Assembly (NCBI GenBank): GCA_036822055.1
Contig: DAISIK010000017.1
Coordinates: 1-53,465, forward strand
Source of the DNA: DAISIK01 sp036822055
GTDB taxonomy: Bacteria > Verrucomicrobiota > Verrucomicrobiia > Opitutales > Puniceicoccaceae
Length of the DNA stretch: 53,465 nucleotides
Reading direction: 5' to 3'
The notes below the pieces were generated by a model. That model was not told the DNA's origin. It did not search any database and saw only the letters and a program-made list of their open reading frames with translations. Made by a program: the position numbers and the translations under genes. Position 1 is the first letter of the stretch, and every line of letters begins with the position of its first letter. Positions 46,725-53,465 of this stretch are shown here, piece after piece.

Positions 46725-46830
46725 AGTTCCTCGCTTCATTCAGAAGTGTAAACGCATTGGTGAAAGACAGAGACTAGCGGCGCCCCAATTTCCGTCAAGT
46801 GAAAGCCTTCTCCTCCAGCCGGTTCCACCT

Positions 46831-48537
46831 TCACTTTTCTGCCTCAGCAGCTGCCAACAAACCTTCCGCCCGGTTGATCGCACTGACTAGGGCATTGAGT
46901 CCCGCTTGCTCAATGTTAGTATCCACTCCGCAACCGTAAACAGCGCGATCATCCTCCAGAACCAATCTAATGTAGGCAGCCGACTCCGTCGCCGAGCCCT
47001 TGCCAATCGCATGCTGGAGAAAATCGTCGAGCCGAAAGCGCTTCAGCCCCCGCAATTCCATGGCATTCATGAAGGCGTTGATCGGTCCATTACCCTCACC
47101 CTCCAGCACTATCTCCTCCCCGGCGTAGCGAACCGAGGCCCGAATCCGATATAGGGATTCACCCGCCTTCTTTTGCTTTTCAACCGCAAAATCGAGAAGC
47201 TCCAGGGGTCCTTGCCGATTGACGAACTCGCGAAAAAAAAGATCCCGAATTTCTCCACTCTCCAACTCCGACCCGCGCGCGTTTGCCAGCTCGTTTACCA
47301 CTGCTCCCACCTCCGGGTGCATCGACTTGGGCAAATTGAATCCAAAATCCCGAGACAACACATGGGCTACCCCACCTTTCCCACTCTGGCTGTTGATCCG
47401 GATGATCGCTTGGTAATCCCGTCCGATGTCCCGTGGATCGAGAGTCAGATAGGGCACCTCCCAAACCCCTGCCTGCCCTTCCCTCTCCATCCGATCAAAG
47501 CCTTTCTTGATCGCGTCCTGGTGCGACCCCGAGAAAGCGGTAAAAACGAGATCCCCACCGTAGGGATGGCGATCGGGCACCACCATCCGAGTGCACGCCT
47601 CATAGGTCTCCCGGATGCTTGGGAGATCGGAAAAGTCCAGTTCGGGATCGATGCCCAACATGTAGAGGTTCAGCGCTACCGTCACGATATCCAGATTTCC
47701 AGTACGCTCGCCGTTCCCAAAAAACGTCCCTTCCACCCGGTCCGCACCCGCTAAAATCCCCAACTCGGTTGAGGCAGTTCCCGTCCCCCGGTCATTGTGG
47801 GTGTGCAAACTGAGGACGATCGCCTCGCGGTTGGGGATGTCCCGCCCAAACTTTTCGATCATGTCCGCATAGACGTTCGGCGTCATATACTGTACCGTTT
47901 CCGGAAGGTTGAGAATCATCGGGTTCTCCTTCGTCGGCTGTATCACCTCCATCACCGCCGCACAGACCTCCACCGCATAATCAAGCTCCGTATTCGAGAA
48001 ACTCTCTGGAGAATACTCAAAAACCAGATTCGTATCCGGCAGCATCTCCCGGCGGTCCATCACCATCTTTGCCCCGTCCACTGCGATCGCCTTCACCTCA
48101 TCCCGCGTCATCCCGAAAGTTACCTTACGCTGTAAGGCTGAGGTCGAGTTGTAGAAGTGAACGATCGCATTCCGACATCCTTCCAATGACTCAAAGGTGC
48201 GCTGGATCAGGTGTTCCCGGCACTGCACGAGGACCTGGAGGTAGACGTCCTCCGGCACGAGGTCTTCTTCAATCAGGCGCCGATTAAAATCAAACTCCAC
48301 TGGCGCCGCGCTGGGAAATCCCACCTCGATTTCCTTGAGCCCAACCTCCACCAGAAGCTTGAAGAACCGCAGCTTCTCTTCAATCCCCATCGGTACGGCC
48401 AGAGCCTGGTTCCCATCCCTCAGATCAACACTGCACCACCTAGGCGCACGCTTCAGCTCCCGGCTCGGCCATTGACGGTCCGGCAAATCAACCGTTCCAA
48501 AGGGTCTGTATTTTGTTCGTGGATTTTTCAGCATCAT
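46831..48537 (-). CDS. leuA: 2-isopropylmalate synthase (LeuA2 type)
   Basis: First step of leucine synthesis, joining acetyl-CoA and 2-ketoisovalerate; 568 residues, the longer LeuA2 form. The HMG-CoA-lyase-like barrel has WCSVDLRDGNQAL (about 34-46) and metal-site LSLHTHNDRGTGTA. The C-terminal regulatory LeuA_dimer domain (about 430-560) is present, so leucine feedback is expected. Two ATG codons lie at the start (48537 and 48534). No leader peptide or T-box was found upstream. Confidence 0.96.
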   Translation of the reverse strand: MMLKNPRTKYRPFGTVDLPDRQWPSRELKRAPRWCSVDLRDGNQALAVPMGIEEKLRFFKLLVEVGLKEIEVGFPSAAPVEFDFNRRLIEEDLVPEDVYLQVLVQCREHLIQRTFESLEGCRNAIVHFYNSTSALQRKVTFGMTRDEVKAIAVDGAKMVMDRREMLPDTNLVFEYSPESFSNTELDYAVEVCAAVMEVIQPTKENPMILNLPETVQYMTPNVYADMIEKFGRDIPNREAIVLSLHTHNDRGTGTASTELGILAGADRVEGTFFGNGERTGNLDIVTVALNLYMLGIDPELDFSDLPSIRETYEACTRMVVPDRHPYGGDLVFTAFSGSHQDAIKKGFDRMEREGQAGVWEVPYLTLDPRDIGRDYQAIIRINSQSGKGGVAHVLSRDFGFNLPKSMHPEVGAVVNELANARGSELESGEIRDLFFREFVNRQGPLELLDFAVEKQKKAGESLYRIRASVRYAGEEIVLEGEGNGPINAFMNAMELRGLKRFRLDDFLQHAIGKGSATESAAYIRLVLEDDRAVYGCGVDTNIEQAGLNALVSAINRAEGLLAAAEAEK

Positions 48538-48711
48538 TATCGCAATCCGTTAACAAACCGTTTTTCCGGGATTTGGGCAATCCGTTTCCCTCCGCTCCAG
48601 ATGGATCGATTACCTGTCCCCTTCTTCACTCCTGTTCACCGGGGGCCGTGCCAAAACACCACGTCACATCTCCCATTTTTCTTGCACTGCGGGCTCGCAG
48701 CAGCTCACGCC

Positions 48712-49791
48712 CTAAAATAGGGCCTGCCCGGCCAGGGCCCGCTGATAGGTCCGTGTCGCCCGCACCAACTCCCTCGGAAAAAACGGACCTCGATAGACCC
48801 AGCCCGTGTAGATCTGGATCAGGCTGGCTCCCGCATCGAGCTTCTCACCAGCCCCTCGCTCGTCAAGGATGCCGCCCACCCCGATGATCGGAAGCGAGCC
48901 CCTCGTGACTCCAGCAATGTAGCGAACCCGTTCGGTCGCGACCCGCTCGAGTGGTCTACCGCTCAACCCTCCGGCCTCTACCAGGCCCGGGTAAGCAGGG
49001 TCCCGCCTCACCGTCGTGTTGGTCGCTACCACTCCGTCAAACTGGCTCCTTTCAATAGCCTCCAAAACCGCGTCGACCTCCCTGAAACTGAGATCCGGTG
49101 CTATTTTTACAAAGATCGGCAGCCATCGGTCCTGACGCTCGCCTGCCGTGGCATCCCGCTCCTCTCGAACCGCCCTCAAAAGCTCCTCCAGTAGCCGCCC
49201 GTCTTGCAGGTCCCGCAATCCTTCGGTGTTGGGGCTGCTCACGTTGATTGTCAGGTAGTCAGCATACCGGTGGACGACCCGCAGGCTGATTAGATAGTCG
49301 TCCACCGCCCGCTCCAGGGGCGTATCTCGCCCCTTCCCGAGATTCACCCCGACTACCCCACCCCGCTTACCCACCGGCGGCAGCGCTTTGAGTCTCGAAC
49401 TCATCGAGGCCACCCCTTCGTTGTTAAAGCCCATCCGATTGATGAGGGCCTCATCCTCTGGGTACCGAAAAAGTCGAGGCGAGGGGTTACCAGGTTGGGC
49501 CTCGGGTGTCACCGTGCCCACCTCCACATGCCCAAATCCAAAAGCGAAGGACGCCGGAACGAAGGCCCCATCTTTATCCATTCCCGCTGCCAATCCGACC
49601 AGATTCGGAAACTTCACCCCCGCCACCATGACTGGATTTGACCCGTTCCTCTGGTTCCGCTTTGCCATCAGGCGACAAAGCCACCCACTCTTCGATAACC
49701 GGGCCAGTGCTGCCACCGCCTTTGCATGCGCCTCCTCTGCATCCCGTCGAAACAACCTTGGCCGAACAACCGTCTCGTAAATACCACCCAT
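48712..49791 (-). CDS. pyrD: Dihydroorotate dehydrogenase (quinone), class 2
   Basis: Membrane-linked FMN enzyme of pyrimidine synthesis, 359 residues. Class 2 features are the N-terminal helical extension (about 1-50) for quinone, and catalytic Ser in NVSSPNTEGLRDLQ. Other marks are GLAAGMDKDGAF near 67-78, NRMGFNNEG and the C-terminal FMN site GVGGILDERGAGE. It is divergent from the gene at 49884, with 92 nt between them. Confidence 0.97.
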   Translation of the reverse strand: MGGIYETVVRPRLFRRDAEEAHAKAVAALARLSKSGWLCRLMAKRNQRNGSNPVMVAGVKFPNLVGLAAGMDKDGAFVPASFAFGFGHVEVGTVTPEAQPGNPSPRLFRYPEDEALINRMGFNNEGVASMSSRLKALPPVGKRGGVVGVNLGKGRDTPLERAVDDYLISLRVVHRYADYLTINVSSPNTEGLRDLQDGRLLEELLRAVREERDATAGERQDRWLPIFVKIAPDLSFREVDAVLEAIERSQFDGVVATNTTVRRDPAYPGLVEAGGLSGRPLERVATERVRYIAGVTRGSLPIIGVGGILDERGAGEKLDAGASLIQIYTGWVYRGPFFPRELVRATRTYQRALAGQALF

Positions 49792-49883
49792 GGCTCACAT
49801 TCTTTCAAAGTTTCTTTGAGGTCTACCCAAATTTCGGCTTGATTCATCTCCTGATCTCACCACTCGCTATTGCCTGCCTCCCT

Positions 49884-50612
49884 ATGGTAAAACAAAAAAA
49901 CTATCTTGATTGGTGTGTCGTCCGCCTCGGCGAAGACATGAACTGGTGGGTCGAAGAAATCAGCGATGAAGTCCACTGGGACGTCGACGGGCTCGGAATC
50001 ATCGACCCCCGGCAAGTCGCTCACGTCCTCGACCTTCTCGACCCCCTTCAAGAGTATGGCCTCCAGATGGACTTCATCGACGATGCCTTCTTCACTTTCG
50101 CGATCGAGAAGGAGCTCAAGGAGGGTCGGGTCCGCCTCAAGCGGGTCCGCACCAGCCTCGTCGAGGCCGATCAACCCCTCTTTGCCCTCCCCGATGTGAT
50201 GGATGATGAAAAAGGCCCCTACGCCGATTTTCTCGACCACATAACCCGCCTGCGGGTCCAGCTCCTCAACGACCTGATCGATTTTAAGCAGCAGTTCACC
50301 GTCGAGGAGTTGGAGGAGGAAATCCGGGAGGCCCAAAACGCAGATTTCATGGAAGGCCGCGCCGTTCATTTCTTCACCGAAATATCTCAGATTCTTGAAT
50401 ACGTACCCGCAGGCTTTGCCCTCGAAGAGGACGAAGAAGCCGTCCAGAGCGACGAAGATCCCGACCTCGACGGAGTCCCCGACCTTGAGGAAGACACCAA
50501 GGAACTGGACGGCGACGACTCCCTCCGCTGGGACGAAGAAGAGGAAGCGGAGGAGGATGATGACGACGAGGAGTCCGACCGCAAGCGCGGCGAATCTGAC
50601 CTCGACGACTGA
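49884..50612 (+). CDS. Hypothetical protein with a long acidic tail
   Basis: A 242-residue protein that I do not recognise. The first 165 residues look like a compact mixed fold (LDWCVVRLGEDMNWWVEE near the start, then WDVDGLGIIDPRQVAHVLD). The last 70 or so are extremely acidic, with runs of Asp and Glu and a final SDLDD. No signal peptide or membrane segment. ATG 49884 was preferred over an upstream in-frame start at 49638, which would run through the pyrD 5' end. It lies 79 nt before tRNA-His. Confidence 0.75.
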   Translation: MVKQKNYLDWCVVRLGEDMNWWVEEISDEVHWDVDGLGIIDPRQVAHVLDLLDPLQEYGLQMDFIDDAFFTFAIEKELKEGRVRLKRVRTSLVEADQPLFALPDVMDDEKGPYADFLDHITRLRVQLLNDLIDFKQQFTVEELEEEIREAQNADFMEGRAVHFFTEISQILEYVPAGFALEEDEEAVQSDEDPDLDGVPDLEEDTKELDGDDSLRWDEEEEAEEDDDDEESDRKRGESDLDD

Positions 50613-50691
50613 ACCAACTCTGCGGCAGCTCGCCGAACCGAATACTTGACTTTCCTTATCGCTTTTGGTTTTCCTCTCTCTTGCGCCCGAT

Positions 50692-50769
50692 GGTGGTAGT
50701 AGCTCAGTTGGTTAGAGCATCGGTTTGTGGTACCGAGGGTCGCCGGTTCGAATCCGGTCTACCACCCCA
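50692..50769 (+). tRNA. tRNA-His (GTG anticodon)
   Basis: A 78-nt gene counting the encoded extra G at position -1 (50692) that faces C73, a mark of tRNA-His. The acceptor GTGGTAG pairs with CTACCAC, the anticodon loop is TTGTGGT, the T loop TTCGAAT, and CCA is encoded. A terminator follows, so it is a unit of its own. Confidence 0.97.
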
Positions 50770-50813
50770 TCTTTTTCAATTGCGCACGGCCCCGCCCCAT
50801 GCGCAACAATTCA

Positions 50814-50843
50814 GCCCGAGTCGTCTCCGCCTCGGGCCTTTTT
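50814..50843 (+). terminator. Terminator downstream of tRNA-His
   Basis: GCCCGAG (50814-50820) pairs perfectly with CTCGGGC (50831-50837), loop 10 nt, followed by CTTTTT. Confidence 0.88.
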
Positions 50844-51099
50844 GTAAGCGGTTGCTGGCAAAGAGCTAGGAAGCCATTACCAGTGGGTGCCGTTTCTTAG
50901 TTTCGCAACTGAGAAGGTCGCTGAAATCCTTGGCAGGCGCATTTCCTAGAAAGGAGGCCCGTTTTTCTCAGAGCCCCCTGAGAGAGCTACGCCAAGTGGC
51001 AACTGTCTTGTGTTCCGGAGACGCTTTGCAGGCGCGGTGCGGACAAGCGCGAACTCGGAAGAGATTGACAGACATCCATGCCTGATCCATTTTGGATGA
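50844..51099. other. Non-coding stretch between tRNA-His and the toxin-antitoxin pair
   Basis: No supported gene. It contains one small hairpin (TCTCAG 50966-50971 with CTGAGA 50978-50983) that, on the minus strand, is followed by AAAAC. The longest minus frame here is mostly the shadow of the antitoxin. The promoter of the toxin-antitoxin pair should lie near its right end. Confidence 0.4.
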
Positions 51100-51411
51100 A
51101 TGCAGACGATTTCATCTAATTTAGCCAAGCAGACTTTTGGGCGGGTGCTGGAAGCGGCGCAGCGTGGACCTGTATTGATCGAGAAGCACCACCACCCGAC
51201 GGCCGTGATCCTGTCCGTTACCGAGTATGACCGGTTGAAGCTCGGTGGATCGCAAAACTCCATCCCGCAGCAAACGGCACGTGTCATAAAATCAAGTGTC
51301 GCGAAATCTCTCCCGATCATCCCAACAAAAGCGGCTGCACGGAAGTCGACTTTGACCGCGCAGGAAATGATCGAGCTTGTTCACGAAGCGGAAACGGAAC
51401 TCGATGCGTAA
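51100..51411 (+). CDS. Phd/YefM-type antitoxin
   Basis: A 103-residue protein. The N-terminal half is the Phd/YefM DNA-binding fold (MQTISSNLAKQTFGRVLEAA, then GPVLIEKHHHPTAVILSVTEYDRL). The C-terminal half is a basic, then helical tail that should wrap the toxin. Antitoxins of this type repress their own promoter. It overlaps the PIN toxin gene by 8 nt. Confidence 0.9.
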   Translation: MQTISSNLAKQTFGRVLEAAQRGPVLIEKHHHPTAVILSVTEYDRLKLGGSQNSIPQQTARVIKSSVAKSLPIIPTKAAARKSTLTAQEMIELVHEAETELDA

Positions 51412-51856
51412 GCTGCTCGACCTCAACGCCTGGCTGGCCCTCTTTCTCGAAGGACACGGCCAGCATGCCATTGCCCGCCAGTGGTATGATGCGGTGAACC
51501 TCGCGCCAGCGGATTTGAACTTTTGTCGCGTCACGGAGATGGGCTTTCTTCGACTGCTGACGCAACCGCGAGTCATGGAGGCCTGTGGACTGGATGCCTT
51601 CACCAACGACGAGGCTGTTGCATTTCTCAGCCAGATTCAGCGTGATGAAGCGATTGGGTTTGTCGGAGAGGCACACGGCACCCGCGCCCTCTGGCTGGCC
51701 ATGTCCCGAAGCGGTCAAGCTTCGCCCAAAATCTGGATGGATGCCTACCTGGCCGCGCATGCGATCACTCAGGGCATGGAACTCGTGACCTTCGATCAGG
51801 GATTTCGCAACTACCTGGACTCTGGCCTTAACCTTCAGCTTCTCAAGGACGCATGA
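51404..51856 (+). CDS. PIN-domain (VapC-type) toxin
   Basis: A 150-residue PIN ribonuclease. The four acidic metal ligands are visible: D6 (LLDLNAWLA), E45 (RVTEMGFLRL), D113 (IWMDAYLAAHA) and D131 (TFDQGF). ATG 51404 overlaps the antitoxin end. Family members cut tRNA or rRNA to stop growth when the antitoxin is lost. Pairing a Phd-type antitoxin with a PIN toxin is common. Its stop overlaps the following gene (ATGA). Confidence 0.92.
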   Translation: MRKLLDLNAWLALFLEGHGQHAIARQWYDAVNLAPADLNFCRVTEMGFLRLLTQPRVMEACGLDAFTNDEAVAFLSQIQRDEAIGFVGEAHGTRALWLAMSRSGQASPKIWMDAYLAAHAITQGMELVTFDQGFRNYLDSGLNLQLLKDA

Positions 51857-53210
51857 GCAAGGACAGCAAGCAAAACCTCGTCAAGAAACTGGCGACCTTT
51901 TCAGCGGACGAGCTGGCAATCCTGTTGGCAGACTTGGCGTTGGAGGACGAGGCGACCGCGAAGGCCGTTGATTATTCCTGTCGCGAAACGATCCGAAAGG
52001 ACTCGCTAAATCGATTCGGAGCCCGATCACCGGGTTGAAGCGCCGCAGCCATTTCGTCGATTACTACGAGTCCGAGGGTGCCGCCCGCGAACTGCACAGC
52101 ATTTTCGATTCGGTTGAGCGCGATCTGATTCCCGCCGACCCGATTCTGGCGCTGAAGACCTTGCAGAAGTTCATCGAGACTGACTCGAACGTCATCGGCA
52201 ATGCGGACGACTCCAACGGTGTGATGGCAGATGCTTACCATCGCGCCTGCCAGTTGTTGGGGGTGGCTTCTACCGCTGAGGGAAAGCCCAAAGAGGCAGA
52301 AGAAGTGTTCCTGGCCCTGCATGCTTTCCATGATTATGGCACACGCGACACGATGTTCGACGAAGCCACCAGAATCCTCAGCGACGAAGCCCTCCAACGC
52401 CTCATCATGCAGTGGCGCTTTCGGATGCAAAGGGAAGATTTCAGGAAGTTTGGTGGCGTCCGCGTGCGCCTCGGACAATTAGCCAAAAGTATTGGTGACC
52501 CAGTTTTGCACGAGGAAGCCTCGCTGGGTGGGCGTCCCATCGACGAGTATCCGCTCGTTGCCCTCGATGTGGCTCGGATCTATCTCGCCTGTGGCCAAGC
52601 CGAAATCGCTTTGACCAAGGTTCCCTCCGAGCAGGCATTCCGCCATACCGCAGAGCGAATAAAGGTTTTGATCGATATCCAGCGTGCGCTAGGCAACACC
52701 GCCGCTGTCGCGAAGGCCTACTGGTCTGAGTTCACCCGCTGCGCTTTCGCGAGCGATGCCCGCAACTACCTCGAAAGCATCGCGGAATCGGAACGCCCAG
52801 AGGCCTTGCAGCGCATGCGAGAAGTCGTCTTGAGCGGCGACTTCACACCGCTCCGTAGAGGCACCTATTTCGCCGAGATGGGCGATACCGCCACCGCCGC
52901 CGCGATCGTCGAAGCGTCAAACGGGCAGTTCAATGGGGAGTATTATGCGCTCATTCTTGATCTCGTAAAACTAATCGAAGGCGAGCACCCCTTGGCGGCG
53001 TCCATTCTTTATCGGGCCAACTTGGAAGCGATCCTCGACCGGGGGACGTCGAAATACTACCCCTACGCCGTCCGCGATGCGAAGCGGCTCAACGCTCTGG
53101 CCGAGGCAATAACAAACTGGAAAGCCGTCACTACGCATGAGGACTACTGGCGGGTGATTCAGCAAAAGCATGCCCGTAAGCGCGGTTTCTGGAGCCAGAT
53201 GGAACCCTAA
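51853..53210 (+). pseudogene. DUF6880-like gene split by a frameshift
   Basis: Two frames look like one gene. 51853-52038 encodes 61 residues, with LVKKLATFSADELAILLADL as the usual start of the family. 52035-53210 (TTG start) encodes 391 residues, with SHFVDYYESEGAARELHSIF and a helical repeat-like rest. Reading the second frame back from 52035 it is open to about 51972 and gives DPKGLAKSIRSPITGLKRR, just what should follow the first part. A single-base indel near 51970-51985 thus explains the break. It could be a real pseudogene, a sequencing error, or a programmed shift. The gene overlaps the toxin by 4 nt. Confidence 0.75.
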
Positions 53211-53383
53211 CCCAAGTTTCTGATGGAGTGGGTAAAATTGTGCTTAATTCAAGAAAATTCCACACCATTAGAATCATAAGTCGTTGGTAATCAGCGAGGC
53301 AAATTTTCAGATGCCATTTGTAGTGCCTAATTATTACTTGTGCCCCTTGGTGATTTATTCTCTATCTCACAAGCTGGCTGAGG

Positions 53384-53465
53384 ATGTTTTTTCGAACCAA
53401 ACGCATCAAGGACTCCAAGCTGTTCCAACTCGTCGAATCCTACCGCAACGCAGAGGGCCAACCCA
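53384..53465 (+). mobile_element. Start of an IS1634-like transposase, cut by the window end
   Basis: The last 27 codons read MFFRTKRIKDSKLFQLVE, then SYRNAEGQP, which matches the opening of IS1634-family (DDE) transposases. The rest lies outside the window, so completeness is unknown. The A/T-rich 53211-53383 before it should hold the left end of the element; I could not fix the terminal repeat without the right end. Confidence 0.7.

Noticed and set aside
50946..51320. 124-codon minus-strand frame opposite the antitoxin
   Set aside because: Most of it mirrors the antitoxin gene; no family and a cysteine-rich random-looking sequence.

Overview
This window looks like core chromosome of a Verrucomicrobiota bacterium, probably of the Opitutae/Opitutales lineage. 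That placement is an inference from the proteins: an EF-Tu with an unusual switch I loop, conserved hypothetical proteins that I associate with the PVC group, and a lack of Shine-Dalgarno sequences in front of several essential genes. No 16S rRNA gene is present to confirm it.

Layout. 1-13127 is, on the minus strand, the classical translation/transcription super-operon: tRNA-Thr, tuf, tRNA-Trp, secE, nusG, rplK, rplA, rplJ, rplL, rpoB, rpoC, closed by a strong terminator at 351-382. A hairpin between rplL and rpoB is in the right place to be an attenuator. On the plus strand, 13295-24614 carries a DUF971 gene with mutL, glycogen phosphorylase, an SbcD/SbcC-like nuclease-ATPase pair and a CPA2-type cation/proton antiporter. 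24647-28510 (minus) holds hisA, a 729-residue protein of unknown function, smpB and rpoZ.

28765-33222 is a perfect-looking tandem duplication of a 2229-bp unit. It carries a short-chain-dehydrogenase-like epimerase gene, an orphan gene with an integrase-like N-terminus, and the 3' end of an attH gene. The unit boundaries share the 6-bp microhomology GAACCT. The intact attH follows, with an FtsX-family permease and its ATPase (an Att/Lol-type ABC exporter operon, minus strand, to 37419).

37622-50612 is housekeeping again: rplS; rpsB-tsf with terminator; the bifunctional NAD(P)HX repair enzyme overlapping a secreted coiled-coil gene; galM-pdxH; a LysM protein; eno with terminator; leuA; pyrD; and an acidic-tailed protein. 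tRNA-His with its own terminator (50692-50843) marks the edge of a different, accessory-looking stretch: a Phd/PIN toxin-antitoxin pair, a DUF6880-type gene split by a frameshift, and the first codons of an IS1634-like transposase running off the end.

The points most worth a second look are the tandem duplication, the loss of the second zinc site in RpoC, the rewritten EF-Tu effector loop, the degenerate MutL endonuclease motif and the accessory region behind tRNA-His. I saw no CRISPR array, prophage or biosynthetic cluster, and I do not claim a wholly new system here.
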